Notes: generated by a model from the sequence alone, not told the origin. Positions 42,326 through 51,716 are shown, numbered from the stretch's first letter. The stretch: DNA of 64,000 bases from Chloroflexia bacterium SDU3-3 (GCA_009268125.1 WBOU01000020.1:49644-113643), one strand, 5' to 3'. Program-made: numbers and translations.

Positions 42326-43164
42326 GCTGAAGCTCCGGGTTTGGTTGCAGAAACGACGATGTAGGAGAGTGTCTCATTGACCGTTTGAATAGCTGACCAG
42401 CCGCCAAGCATGCCGCTGACCATCGGCTCGCCATAGACGCTGATCAGGATGTCCTGGCTTTCCTTGGTCTGGAGGGCGCCGAGGGTTGCGACGTTGCTGG
42501 GGTGGATGGTGTTGATCGTGACATCACGGCAGTACACGCCCACCAGGCCTGCCGCCTTCAGCTCGCCGATGTAGTCGGCATACGAGCCGATCTCGGCCAC
42601 GGCGAAGGCCGGGTAGGCGATGTCGATCTCTTCCTGAGTCATGGGGCGGATGGTCACAAAGTCGGCGATCACGATCTTGCCGCCGGGCTTGACCACACGG
42701 GCCATCTCGCGCAGCACCTGCAGGCGCGAGGGCATGTGGAAGAACGACTCGAAGGCCCATGCGGCGTCGAAGCTGTTGTCGGCGTAGGGCAGCTCCATGG
42801 CGTTCACCAGCTCGAAGCTGGCGTTGGCCGCGCCCGCCGCCCTGGCATTGGCCTCGGCGGTGTCGCGCTGGCTCTGGCTCACCGTGATGCCCGTAACCGC
42901 CACGCCCGCCTTGAGCGAGAGCTGGATGCCAGGCCGCCCCGTGCCGCAGCCCACATCCAGCACGCGCTGGCCAGGCTGCACATCCAGCTGGGCGATCATC
43001 AGGTCGGTGAAGGCCTGCTGCGCCTCGGCCATGGTCACGCTCGTATCGGTCGGGTCGGCCCAAAAGCCGAAGTGCACGCTGTCACCCCAGAGGGTCTGGT
43101 AGAACGCCGCCATGGTGTCGTAGTACTGGCCGATCTCGGTCGGTGTGGGCTTGGTAACTGGCAT
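42322..43164 (-). CDS. Class I SAM-dependent methyltransferase (UbiE/sarcosine-methyltransferase-like)
   Basis: 280 residues from ATG 43164. IGQYYDTMAAFYQTLWGDSVHFGFW opens the fold and VLDVGCGTGRPGIQLS is the SAM motif I. NAMELPYADNSFDAAWAFESFFHMP and GGKIVIADFV follow. It is of the group that methylates small amines or sugars (erythromycin 3''-O- and glycine/sarcosine-type). Its ATGA overlap with the PAS-STAS gene predicts coupled expression. An extended -10 (TGCTATAAT on the minus strand, 43322-43330) lies about 160 bases upstream. Confidence 0.82.
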   Translation of the reverse strand: MPVTKPTPTEIGQYYDTMAAFYQTLWGDSVHFGFWADPTDTSVTMAEAQQAFTDLMIAQLDVQPGQRVLDVGCGTGRPGIQLSLKAGVAVTGITVSQSQRDTAEANARAAGAANASFELVNAMELPYADNSFDAAWAFESFFHMPSRLQVLREMARVVKPGGKIVIADFVTIRPMTQEEIDIAYPAFAVAEIGSYADYIGELKAAGLVGVYCRDVTINTIHPSNVATLGALQTKESQDILISVYGEPMVSGMLGGWSAIQTVNETLSYIVVSATKPGASA

Positions 43165-43638
43165 AGCTGTGCTCCGTGGCAAACAGGGCCATTTCAGCAA
43201 ACCTACCTATGCACATTGCAGCAGCAGCCGCAATGCGTTTGCATACTCGTGTAAGCACGTATACACACGCCCTTGCATGGAGGAAACTGCTGAATCGGTG
43301 GCAGACTTTCTGCTTGGGCCAATTATAGCATGTATTATTTCGTATCTGGTTGTTTTTGCCTAGTAGTATCTCGGCGGCAAAATGAGGCAAAAACGGGAGC
43401 GAAATCGGGAAGAGCGCGGCAAGGCATCAGAATCAGCTAGCCAGATGATCGCTATCACGATTCCCCGCCGATTCACCATAGCCCAACCAGATGAGAGGTT
43501 GATGTGAGCGCAGGCTCTGCCGAGCGGCAGCGTGCACCAGAATCAAAGAAACCTTTTACACCGCAAAACAAAAAGCAACCCCGTGGAGACAGAGCATCCC
43601 CACGGGGTAACACCCTAATTAATTCCTAACCAATCGGC
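43165..43638. other. Intergenic region of 474 bases
   Basis: Contains the minus-strand promoter at 43322-43330, a 9-bp inverted repeat TTTTTGCCT/AGGCAAAAA (43353-43361 and 43385-43393) and the terminator at 43566-43608. I see no gene. Confidence 0.55.
43566..43608 (-). terminator. Rho-independent terminator of the 5'-nucleotidase gene
   Basis: ACCCCGTGG (minus strand 43608-43600) pairs with CCACGGGGT (43586-43578). It is followed on the minus strand by TGCTTTTTGTTTTG. Confidence 0.82.
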
Positions 43639-45549
43639 CTAGCGCCGCGCCCAGCGCCGCAGCGCCACACCAGCGCCCAGCGCCGCCAGCGCCAGCAGGC
43701 CCAACGACATAGGCAGCGGGCTGTCGCCGCCGGTGTCGGGCAGCTGCACCGGCGTGGCTGCGCCCGGCGTGGCGGGGGTGGCGGGCGAGCTGCCCGTGGC
43801 CGGGGCCGCAGGCTTGCCTGCGCCATAGTAGTGCGCATAGAGATCGGGCACCAGTGTGAAGTTCTTGACGTTGATCGCCGCCGGGTCGAGCGCGGGGTGC
43901 GCCTGCACATAGCTGGCCATCAGGTCGCGGATCTCGCTGGTGGAGGCCCACACACGGGTGCCCTCCTTGAACATCGGGTAGCCGCCGCCGCCGCTGGCGC
44001 GGTAGTTGTTGATCGCGATGCGGAACTTCTGATCGGCCTTCACATCCTGGCCCTTGAACTGCAGCTTGGTGACGCGCTGCCCGACCGGCTTGGTGATGTC
44101 GATGGTGTAGTCGATGCCGCTGTAGAGATCCCAGTTGTAGTCGCGCGCCACCTCGGACACCAGGCCCTTGGGGTCGGCGGGCAGGCTGGCCGGGTCGGCC
44201 TGCTTGAAGTACTCGGCATCGCGCTCAAGCGCGCGGCGCAGGATGTCGCCGTTGATCTCCATCACATACAGCGTGTTGTCGTAGATATAGGCGCTGTAGG
44301 CGTCGCGCAGCGCGATCTGGCCCGCCGGGATGCGGCCCGTATCGTTGAAGATCGCCGCCAGCGAGAGATCGACCGGGAAGCCCGCCGCAGCGGCGGCCTC
44401 GGTCTGCACTGTGTTGATCAGGTCGGCCAGCGGGCCATCGGCGTAGCGCGCCGCCGGGCCGCCCTCGAACTCGCCGGTGGCGGTGCCGATCGGCGTGTTG
44501 ATGTACTTCAGGGTCTGGTCGTGGTAGGGGTACGAAAGGTCGGTCAGCTCTTTGTCCGAGTCGATGCCCTTCACATACTCCAGCGCCGAATCCTTGTTGG
44601 TGATCTGCCAGTGGTCGCCGCTCTTCTTCACCTGCAGCGTCACCTTCGACATGGCCTTGCCCCAGTACGAAGGCTCCACCACCAGCACGCCGTTGATCAG
44701 GGTCTTCGGCACATCCAGGTGCGAGTGGCCCGCCAGGATCACGTCGATGCCGGGCACCTGCTGGGCGATCTCGATCGTCAGGTTCTCATCGGGCAGCGAG
44801 CCGCTGTCCTGCCAGGTGCTCGGGTCGGTGAGCCAGGCCTGGGGGTTGTTGGTGGCGCTCGGCGTCTTGTCCCAGCCGATGTGCTGCGAGATCACCACGA
44901 TGTCCGCGCCCTCGGCGCGGATCTTGGGCACGTACTGCTTGGCAACCTCCACCGGGTTGTCGAAGCGCAGGCCCATGATGTTCTCGGGCTTCTCCCAGTT
45001 GGGGATGGAAGGCGTGGTGAGGCCAAGGATGCCGATCTTGACGCCGTTCACCTCTTTGATCACATAGGGCGTGAAGGCCTCGCTGCCATCCGCGTTGCGG
45101 ATGTTGGCCGAGAGCAGCGGGAAGTTCAGCTGGCCCTTCCAGCGGTTCAGCGTCTCCATGCCGTAGTTGAACTCGTGGTTGCCGATCGCCGCCGCATCAT
45201 ACTTCAGCGCATTCATGGTCACGGCCATGGGGTGCGTCACCTTCTGGTCGATGCGCGCGTAGTAGAAGCCCAGCGGCGTGCCCTGGATGGTGTCGCCGCT
45301 GTCCAGCAGCAGCAGGTTCGGATCTTTCGCCCGCTCGGCCTTCACCAGCGTGGCCACGCGCGCCAGGCCCCAGTCCGCAACCTTGCCCGCGTAGTAGTCC
45401 CACGGCATCAGGTTGCTGTGCAGATCGCTCGTCTGAAGGATGGTGATCGTCTCGGTCTCGTCCTCTGCGTTGGCCACCGGCGCGAGCGCCCAGCCCTGGA
45501 GCGCGACCAGCACCGCAACCGCCCCGATCAGCTGCCGACGAAATGGCAT
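43639..45549 (-). CDS. Secreted, LPXTG-anchored 5'-nucleotidase/2',3'-cyclic phosphodiesterase
   Basis: 636 residues from ATG 45549, with gaggagggg upstream. A signal peptide (LIGAVAVLVALQGWALAPVANA) precedes a metallophosphatase domain with TSDLHSNL, DSGDTIQGTPL, GNHEFNYG and GHSHLDVP. A 5'-nucleotidase C-terminal domain follows (FRIAINNYRASGGGGYPMF). The end is a wall-sorting signal: LPDTGG, a hydrophobic stretch and RRWARR. It would release phosphate and nucleosides outside the cell. This implies a sortase elsewhere in the genome and a Gram-positive-like wall. Confidence 0.92.
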   Translation of the reverse strand: MPFRRQLIGAVAVLVALQGWALAPVANAEDETETITILQTSDLHSNLMPWDYYAGKVADWGLARVATLVKAERAKDPNLLLLDSGDTIQGTPLGFYYARIDQKVTHPMAVTMNALKYDAAAIGNHEFNYGMETLNRWKGQLNFPLLSANIRNADGSEAFTPYVIKEVNGVKIGILGLTTPSIPNWEKPENIMGLRFDNPVEVAKQYVPKIRAEGADIVVISQHIGWDKTPSATNNPQAWLTDPSTWQDSGSLPDENLTIEIAQQVPGIDVILAGHSHLDVPKTLINGVLVVEPSYWGKAMSKVTLQVKKSGDHWQITNKDSALEYVKGIDSDKELTDLSYPYHDQTLKYINTPIGTATGEFEGGPAARYADGPLADLINTVQTEAAAAAGFPVDLSLAAIFNDTGRIPAGQIALRDAYSAYIYDNTLYVMEINGDILRRALERDAEYFKQADPASLPADPKGLVSEVARDYNWDLYSGIDYTIDITKPVGQRVTKLQFKGQDVKADQKFRIAINNYRASGGGGYPMFKEGTRVWASTSEIRDLMASYVQAHPALDPAAINVKNFTLVPDLYAHYYGAGKPAAPATGSSPATPATPGAATPVQLPDTGGDSPLPMSLGLLALAALGAGVALRRWARR

Positions 45550-45786
45550 AACCCCTCCTCTAAAAGAATGCCCATCTTCTAGGCACACCCAGCCCCCGCC
45601 AGCGCGGGCGCGCAGCAGGCCATCGGCGCAGGATCAGGCGGGGTAGGGGAAGCAGCGAGGTCCATACGCCATCCTACCGCACGATGATGCTCTACGACGA
45701 CGCTATTGGGGACGCGGGCCATTATACACGAACATACGAGGGGGGCTAGCGGCGGGGCGGTCATCCGCTGGGCGGATTGCGGCGGG

Positions 45787-45816
45787 GCTGCGGGCGCGTT
45801 CAGGGGCGCGCCCGCA
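45787..45816 (-). terminator. Hairpin after S9 peptidase gene
   Basis: CTGCGGGCGCG (45787-45797) and CGCGCCCGCAG (45806-45816) are exact complements, just beyond the peptidase stop. There is no clear U-tract. Confidence 0.5.
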
Positions 45817-45828
45817 GTCGGTCGAAGG

Positions 45829-48156
45829 CTAGTTGGACAGGTACGTCCTAAACCACTGGATCTGCTCCTGCGCGCCGAACAGCTCGTACTTCCGAGCGTT
45901 GGCGGTGGTGCTGGGGAAGCCGTGGCCCGCGTCGGCGAACTTCAGCAGCTTGGCGGGCACCTTGTTGTTCACCACCTGCAGCATGAAGTTCTCCATGATC
46001 GTCACAGGCAGGAAGTCGTTGTTGCCGTGGAAGGCCAGCAGCGGCGTGCGCAGCTTGCCCACGTTGTAGATCGGCGAGTCGCGGCGGTACTCGTCGAGCG
46101 CGGCCTGGGGCGGCAGGCCCTCCATCCAGGGCGCGAGCGCGGCGTAGCCCCGGCTCCACTCGGTGATCAGGTCCACCAGCGAGCACATGGTGTGGGCCGC
46201 ATCGTAGGTGGTGGGGTGGCTCACCAGGCTCTGGGTGGTGAAGTAGCCGCCGTAGGAGCAGCCGGTGATGCCCACCTTGCTGGCCCAGCCACGGCTGCGC
46301 AGCTGCTGGGCGATCTCGGCCTGGGCGTCGATGTCGATCTGCCCGAAGTTGTTCTTGTCGGCCAGGGCGTTGAACGCGGCGCTGCTGTAGCCGTAGCGCC
46401 CGTACAGCGGCACCACCAGCACGCCAAAGCCGAAGTTGGGCAGCAGCGCGAAGGGGCTTTCCACCAGCGCCACCCAGCGGTTGTCCACCGTGGAAGTCGG
46501 GCCGCCCTCCTGCCAGACCACGATCGGCAGCTTCTTGGGCGGGAAGGCCGCGTCGGCGGGCAGCAGCAGCACGCCCTCGTGGGTGGTGCGGTCGCGCAGC
46601 GTGAACGACACCGGGTACTGCTTGACCTTGCTCAGCTGGTGGATCGGCTCGCTGTCCCAGGTCAGGCGCGCGAAGGCATTGCCATCCACGCTCATGCGGT
46701 AGAGATCGGTCGGCTCGGTGAACGAGCTGTAGGAGAACACGATCTCCTTCGTGCGGTGGGTGGCGATCACGGGCGCGAAGTAGCCGGGGCGGTCGGCGAT
46801 GTCGCGGAACTCGCCCGAGCGCCAGTTGTAGTAGAACGGGTGGCGGTTCATCTTGCTCTGGCTCTGGATGATCAGCTCGTCGGGCGAGATGAAGTTGATG
46901 TCCAGATACACATCGCCGATCTCGGCCCGCTCGATGCGGCGGATCTCATCCAGCGCGCCGTTGTAGAAGCGCAGGTACGACCCAGCGCGGAACTGCCGCG
47001 TGTAGACCGGGTAGGTGCGGCCCGCCAGCTTGCTGGGGCGCTGCATCTTCACCGCCAGCGTCTGGCTGTCGGTGCTCCAGCTCACCCCGGCGTACACCGA
47101 GCCGTCGCCATCGGCGGCGCGCCGCTCGGTCACCTTGCCCTTGGGGAAGTCGAGCGTGACTAGGCGGTTGCCCTGCAGCCAGGGGTTCTGCGCGGGCGGC
47201 AGGTTGCCGGTCACGTCGCGGTACGAGCTTTCCGAGAGCAGCGCGCCATCGTAGCGCGCGCGCAGCGGGTCGAGCCGGTAGCCATCCACCACCATCGCGA
47301 ACTGGTTGCCATCCAGGCTGAAGCTCATATCCAGCGGCACATAGCCCGGCTCCAATGTCGCGACATCGTGCGAGTCGCCCGTCTCGGTGTCCACCACCGA
47401 GAACTTCGCGCCGATCGCAGGGGCGATCGCGCCATCGGCCAGCGAGTCGAAGGACTCGGCGAAATCGGCCACGGCGCGGCCCCGCGAGCCTGCGGGCAGC
47501 GGCTTGAGCATGCCCACACGCGCCACAGCCTGGCGCAGCGTCTCGCTGTGGCGGTCGGCCTGGGTGGGCAGCTTGACCACCGTCGAGCCGCCGGGGACGT
47601 TGGGCACGTTTTCGGGCACGGTGACGACCAGCGCCTTGCGCCCGCCGGGCGACACCAGCACCGGCACCGTGCTCAGGTCGTCGCTTGAGGCCAAGATCTC
47701 GCCGATGCCGCTGCTGCGGTCGATCCCGACCAGCACCTGGCCGCCCGAGTAGGTGACGCCGTAGAAGCACAGCGTCTCATCGCCCAGCCAGAAGAAGTTG
47801 GAGATGATGTCCAGCCCATCGTCGAAGCCGACCAGGCCCTGGAACGGGGTCTTCTCGCCGCTGCGAATGTCGAGGAAGAGCGCCTCGGTGGCGGTCACAG
47901 CGAAGATCGTCTGGTCGTCGTCGCTCACCGGGCTGAACAGCGGCGTGTAGACCGGCGCGCTCTGCAGGTCGGCGATCCTCTTCACCTCGTCGGCAGGCAG
48001 AATATTGGGGATGTCGCCATTTCTGCCGTCGATCAGGTAGATGTTGTTGCCCTCATCTTTCACCACTGGGTCGTCGTCGCCAGCGTGCGCGGGGGCGATA
48101 GGCGCGATCGCCGTCGCCAGCGCCAGCGCGAGGATCGCGAGCCGTGTGTGTCGCAT
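45829..48156 (-). CDS. Secreted S9-family prolyl-oligopeptidase-like peptidase
   Basis: 775 residues from ATG 48156, with gggaga upstream. A signal peptide (LAILALALATAIAPIAPAHA) is followed by a seven-bladed propeller region (about 40-480) and a C-terminal alpha/beta hydrolase domain. Its nucleophile motif is GCSYGGYFT, the Asp is in FHGNNDFLPV and the His in DAGHGFPS. This triad and order define the S9C acylaminoacyl-peptidase/dipeptidyl-peptidase group. It probably trims extracellular peptides. A wall-type nucleotidase gene follows on the same strand, 279 bases away. Confidence 0.88.
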   Translation of the reverse strand: MRHTRLAILALALATAIAPIAPAHAGDDDPVVKDEGNNIYLIDGRNGDIPNILPADEVKRIADLQSAPVYTPLFSPVSDDDQTIFAVTATEALFLDIRSGEKTPFQGLVGFDDGLDIISNFFWLGDETLCFYGVTYSGGQVLVGIDRSSGIGEILASSDDLSTVPVLVSPGGRKALVVTVPENVPNVPGGSTVVKLPTQADRHSETLRQAVARVGMLKPLPAGSRGRAVADFAESFDSLADGAIAPAIGAKFSVVDTETGDSHDVATLEPGYVPLDMSFSLDGNQFAMVVDGYRLDPLRARYDGALLSESSYRDVTGNLPPAQNPWLQGNRLVTLDFPKGKVTERRAADGDGSVYAGVSWSTDSQTLAVKMQRPSKLAGRTYPVYTRQFRAGSYLRFYNGALDEIRRIERAEIGDVYLDINFISPDELIIQSQSKMNRHPFYYNWRSGEFRDIADRPGYFAPVIATHRTKEIVFSYSSFTEPTDLYRMSVDGNAFARLTWDSEPIHQLSKVKQYPVSFTLRDRTTHEGVLLLPADAAFPPKKLPIVVWQEGGPTSTVDNRWVALVESPFALLPNFGFGVLVVPLYGRYGYSSAAFNALADKNNFGQIDIDAQAEIAQQLRSRGWASKVGITGCSYGGYFTTQSLVSHPTTYDAAHTMCSLVDLITEWSRGYAALAPWMEGLPPQAALDEYRRDSPIYNVGKLRTPLLAFHGNNDFLPVTIMENFMLQVVNNKVPAKLLKFADAGHGFPSTTANARKYELFGAQEQIQWFRTYLSN

Positions 48157-48252
48157 TGCATTCTCCCGATAGTCGCTTCCGTGGGGCGGGGCACGTCTCG
48201 GTGCTGGCAGGTAGCTCGCAGCAGGCATACATGTCAGCACGCTTGATTGGGC

Positions 48253-48299
48253 TGATTCACACCCAACGACAGAAGACGGTACGATAGATAGAACGTTGG
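48253..48299. promoter_or_regulatory. Inverted repeat CCCAACG/CGTTGGG upstream of S9 peptidase gene
   Basis: ACCCAACGACAG (from 48252) and GAACGTTGGGCG (to 48299) form a 7-bp dyad separated by about 26 bases. It lies upstream of the minus-strand peptidase start and carries the CGTTGGGC word seen elsewhere. Confidence 0.3.
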
Positions 48300-48383
48300 G
48301 CGATCACAACTTCCGGGATATATACGCGCTCGATCGGCATCCGTTTCATCTCAGGCCCGCCTACCTCACGCATCATGGCATCA

Positions 48384-49547
48384 TCAAAAAGGAAGGTAGT
48401 GGATCACAATGCCCAGCAGCCCGCCGCCCAGCACCACCCAGGCCGAGTTGAGCCTGTAGCGAAACAGGATGACGCCCGCGACCAGCGCCAGCGCCACGGT
48501 CCACCCATCCACCAGCGCGGCCTGGCCCAGCTGCAGCAGCACCGCCGCCATCAGGCCCACCGCCGCGACGTTCACGCCATCCAGAAAGGCGCTCATCCAC
48601 GGCGAGCCGCGCAGGATGGGCAGCAGCGGGTTGATCGCCGCCACAAACACAAATGAGGGCAGGAAGATCGCGACCGTGGCCACCGCAGCGCCCGGCAGGC
48701 CCGCCAGCAGATAGCCCACAAAGGTGGCGGTGGTGAACACCGGCCCGGGCGTAAACTGGCCGACGGCCACGGCGTCGAGCAGCTGCTGGTTGCTCAGCCA
48801 GCCCAGCCGCACCACAAACTCGTTGCGCATAAACGCCAGCAGCACATAGCCGCTGCCGTACAGCAGCCCGCCAATGCGCAGGAAGCTCCAGAACAGCTGA
48901 TCGAGCGTGACAGGCGCGGCCTGGGCCAGGGCCAGCGGCGCGAGGCCCCACACTGGCAGCGCCGCGCGCACCCGCCCCAGCGGGCGGCCCAGGTTGCGCA
49001 GCAGCATCACCAGCGCGCCGCCGCCAAACAGCAGCGCCAGCTCGTTCGCGCCCAGCAGCGCCAGGGCCAGCACGCCCGCGCCCACGGCGGCCAGCAGCCT
49101 GCCCTTCACCGCCGTCTTCAGCAGGCCCCACAGCGCCTGGGCCACAATCACGATGATCACCGGCTTCACGCCGTAGAGCAGCCAGCCCGCCGCCGGCAGC
49201 GCGCCAAACGCCACATAGGCCCAGGCCAGCCCCAGCACGATCAGCGCGGCGGGCAGGATGAAGCACACGCCCGAGGCGATCATGCCACGCCAGCCCGCCC
49301 GCTCGCGCCCGATGTGGATGAACATCTCGGTGGAGTTCGGCCCAGGGATGAGGTACGTCGCCCCGAGCATGTCGAGAAAGCGCTCGTCGCTCATCCAGCC
49401 GCGTCGCGCCACCACCTCCTCGCGCAGCATGGCGATGTGCGCCGCCGGGCCGCCGAAGGCCGTGAAGCCGAGCCGCAGCGCCAGCAGCGCCACCTCGACC
49501 AGCTCGCCACGCGCAGCCACCTGCGCGATCCTGTGCTCCTGCGCCAC
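48384..49547 (-). CDS. chrA: Chromate-type ion transporter (ChrA family, long form)
   Basis: A 387-residue protein, GTG start with aggggg upstream. Two homologous CHR halves are visible. The first has LGFTAFGGPAAHIAMLREEVVARRGWMSDERFLDMLGATYLIPGPNSTEM, given here as LGFTAFGGPAAH...IPGPNSTEM; the second has RIGGLLYGSGYVLLAFMRNEF and VAVGQFTPGPVFTTATFVGY. The PGP motif in each half is conserved. ChrA proteins export chromate or take up related oxyanions. The stop of the upstream hypothetical gene is 9 bases before its start, so they form an operon. Confidence 0.9.
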   Translation of the reverse strand: MAQEHRIAQVAARGELVEVALLALRLGFTAFGGPAAHIAMLREEVVARRGWMSDERFLDMLGATYLIPGPNSTEMFIHIGRERAGWRGMIASGVCFILPAALIVLGLAWAYVAFGALPAAGWLLYGVKPVIIVIVAQALWGLLKTAVKGRLLAAVGAGVLALALLGANELALLFGGGALVMLLRNLGRPLGRVRAALPVWGLAPLALAQAAPVTLDQLFWSFLRIGGLLYGSGYVLLAFMRNEFVVRLGWLSNQQLLDAVAVGQFTPGPVFTTATFVGYLLAGLPGAAVATVAIFLPSFVFVAAINPLLPILRGSPWMSAFLDGVNVAAVGLMAAVLLQLGQAALVDGWTVALALVAGVILFRYRLNSAWVVLGGGLLGIVIHYLPF

Positions 49548-49556
49548 TGCTACCCC

Positions 49557-50168
49557 CTATGGCTGCGCTCGCCGCTCCACGATGGGCAGCGCATCGACGG
49601 TGAATACCCCCCGCTGGCTGGTGAACTGCAGCGATGCGCTGTGGCCCTGCTGCTGCGAGACGCCATAGACCTGATGGTCGAGCGTGTCGTACAGCGTCAG
49701 GGTGCCGACAGCCAGCACCGCGAGCCGCCGCAGCGCGGGGAAGAAGGCGTAGCGCACATCCCCCTGGCCGCCGCTGGCGGCGGGCTGGCCCATGTCGGCG
49801 GGCCACCACGGCGCGGAGAACCCCACTAGGCCGGCCAGCGCCGCCGGGGGGCGGCTGGGCGGCGTGCGCTCGCCCGCCTGGGCCTGCGCGGCCTGGCGCA
49901 GCGCCTCGGCCAGCAGCCCTACCCGCGCCTGAAGCTCGGCGTTGCCGATCTGGCCGATCATCAGCAGGCCGCCCGCCTGCCACTGGCCCATGCCGCCTAG
50001 CTCGGGGTGCTGAAACTGCGCCATCCTGCCGCCGCCGCGCACCATGGCCTGCTGCAGCGCGCGCACCGCGCCCTGGCTGAAGCCGTAGCGCTCGGCCAAG
50101 GCCGCGATCAGCCGCTCGTCTGCATCTGCCGTCATCTGCACCTCGCTTGTGCTGCTGTGTGTCGCCAC
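49557..50168 (-). CDS. Hypothetical protein upstream of chrA
   Basis: A 203-residue protein. The segment ERYGFSQGAVRALQQAMVRGGGRMAQFQHPELGGMGQWQAGGLLMIGQIGNAELQARVGLLAEAL is a conserved block that I have seen in proteins of unknown function, sometimes with a SHOCT-like helix. It is given here for description and cannot be assigned. The C-terminal half is beta-rich (YGVSQQQGHSASLQF). An alternative start MTADADERL lies 11 codons in. It ends 9 bases before chrA, so a shared role with the transporter is possible. Confidence 0.55.
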   Translation of the reverse strand: MATHSSTSEVQMTADADERLIAALAERYGFSQGAVRALQQAMVRGGGRMAQFQHPELGGMGQWQAGGLLMIGQIGNAELQARVGLLAEALRQAAQAQAGERTPPSRPPAALAGLVGFSAPWWPADMGQPAASGGQGDVRYAFFPALRRLAVLAVGTLTLYDTLDHQVYGVSQQQGHSASLQFTSQRGVFTVDALPIVERRAQP

Positions 50169-50234
50169 AGCGCTATGGTAGGGGAAAATGGCCAGAAGGG
50201 CAAGGGCAGCGCTTCACCACGAAGGCGCGAAGGT

Positions 50235-50519
50235 CTTTTACCACCAAGACTCCAAGACTCCAAGGGAACAAGAGGCAGTAGAAACTGGCGATTCGCCAGC
50301 CCTACCCACCTGGCCCATGCGGCGAAGATGCCGCTAAAGTCTTGATGGCCATATGCACGAACGCCTGCCGCCAGGAAACGGCATCGGAACGCCATAAATT
50401 GGGGGTTTCGAAGGGGGCATCGCCCCCTCGCGGGGTTCCTAGGGGCTGGCCCCTAGGCGCTGCCCGCGCAGGGCACGCACCAAACAACCACCAGCGACCA
50501 TCATCATCGAAGCCGCAAG
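50235..50519. repeat. Dispersed structured intergenic repeat, copy B
   Basis: The best-preserved copy. It begins with a caccaagactccaag tract and runs through GATTCGCCAGCCCTACCCACC, here shown as two parts GATTCGCCAG/CCCTACCCACC, to the final GCCCGCGCAGGGC. Hairpin 1 is GGGGGC-atc-GCCCCC (50413-50427), which differs from copy A by a T-A to C-G pair exchange. It fills most of the 492-base gap 50169-50660, together with low-complexity tracts. Confidence 0.85.
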
Positions 50520-50525
50520 AAGATT

Positions 50526-50583
50526 TTCACCACCAAGGCACCCAAAAAACCACTTCACCACAAAGACACGAAGGCGCGAAGAT
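50526..50583. repeat. Low-complexity 'caccaaggcacc/cacaaagacacgaagg' tract
   Basis: Directly after copy B; same word family as the tracts at 11671 and 23621. Confidence 0.6.
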
Positions 50584-50660
50584 GTTTACGCCCTTCTATA
50601 CCCACCCAACAATGGTACAATCAGCATCGCTGTTTCCGCACTTCTACGGTGACACTGCCC

Positions 50661-51053
50661 ATGTTTCAGCTCAACACAAGCTATGACCGCACCGACATCC
50701 AGTCCACCATTGGCGGCGGTATGAACGACTACCTGCCCCACAAAAACCGGCAGGTGGTCGGGATCTGCATGCGGCCCGACCAGCACCCCGACGCGCCCGA
50801 CATCCTCCTGATCGGCGCGAACGAGCGGGTCTACCAGTGGGCCTGTGTGTTCTGCAATCAGCGCTTCCCCATACCCGCGTTTGTGCGGGAGGATGGCGAC
50901 CTCTGGCGCTACGTCGGCCCACTTTTCGCCGAGGCATGGACCGAGAACCGCGCCGAGATCGGCATCCACCAGCTGCGCTCAGGCCGAGCCGACATCCGCC
51001 GCGTGGTCTTCTTGATGCGCTTCGACGACCCGAGGTTTAAGCTAGGGGGCTAG
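50661..51053 (+). CDS. Small PUA/SRA-like protein
   Basis: 130 residues from ATG 50661; a GTG at 50649 is possible. YDRTDIQSTIGGGMNDYLPH and RQVVGICMRPDQHPDAPDILLIGA followed by ERVYQW...PAFVRE and LWRYVGPLF resemble the modified-base-recognition-like domains that accompany restriction nucleases, where GG...YLPH, NPDAP and W-x-YVG are recurring blocks. No nuclease domain is attached or adjacent. DNA-modification sensing is inference from motif memory. It lies beside the repeat copy B. Confidence 0.5.
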   Translation: MFQLNTSYDRTDIQSTIGGGMNDYLPHKNRQVVGICMRPDQHPDAPDILLIGANERVYQWACVFCNQRFPIPAFVREDGDLWRYVGPLFAEAWTENRAEIGIHQLRSGRADIRRVVFLMRFDDPRFKLGG

Positions 51054-51227
51054 AGATGCCTAGTATTAAAGCATTCGCTATGCGCCACCATTTGCTGGGG
51101 TCTAACCATCCCCGTAACACATGTAATCCTATCATACCTGCTTGCAAATACCTACTGCTCATTACTATTCGTACAATCTAGCCCTCTCAAACATTTCTTA
51201 AGATTTTCTCATCTTTCAGCGGTTTGT

Positions 51228-51614
51228 TTCCTTCCGCAGAGCGCAAATGCAGCCATTGTCGGCAACGCTACCAGCGCAACATTTGGCCCGTGTTATGCCG
51301 GATTAACTGCAGACATTGAGCCAGGAACAACACAACTCATTCATCCAACCCATAGTATCCGCTGCACGAGCACAGTATCCGATATATTTATATCGGGATA
51401 TTCTATTCCGGACGGAAACAGAAGCCTTGGCCATTTCGAAAATAAACATTGCTATAACGCAAGTGAATGTTTCTTTACATATGATTATCAATATGGGAGC
51501 ATGAGTGATATATTCTACTGGGTATATACCACAGACAGCTATGTTGTCGTTAATGGTCAGAAGATATCCGGTATTCCTGTATCAATCAAATATGGAATAC
51601 CATCTAGCTGCTAG
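51228..51614 (+). pseudogene. Decayed paralogue of the small secreted protein at 51717
   Basis: The frame ending at TAG 51612 reads NATSATFGPCYAG, SDIFISGYSIPDGNRSLGHF, ENKHCYNASECFF and TDSYVVVNGQKISG. These blocks match the neighbouring gene closely. The signal-peptide end (LPQSANA) is visible, but no ATG, GTG or TTG start lies in frame upstream. All core cysteines remain. It is AT-rich compared with the window. Confidence 0.7.
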
Positions 51615-51716
51615 CTGCTAAAAATACTATACTCGTTCACCTAGAATCTCCTCTATAAAGATCTCATTTCTCTACGGGTCTTTAAAATATATCATTCCTA
51701 GATCAGGAGAATCACA

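Noticed and set aside
43831..45582. Long open frames opposite real genes, e.g. 583 codons antisense to the 5'-nucleotidase and 485 codons at 45706-47163
   Set aside because: They mirror high-GC third-position bias of the genuine genes, lack starts with binding sites and have low-complexity His/Arg/Gly-rich translations.
48373..49983. 536-codon frame on the same strand as the ChrA gene
   Set aside because: Out-of-frame shadow of chrA and its upstream neighbour; composition is Gly/Ala/Arg-rich and it has no domain match.
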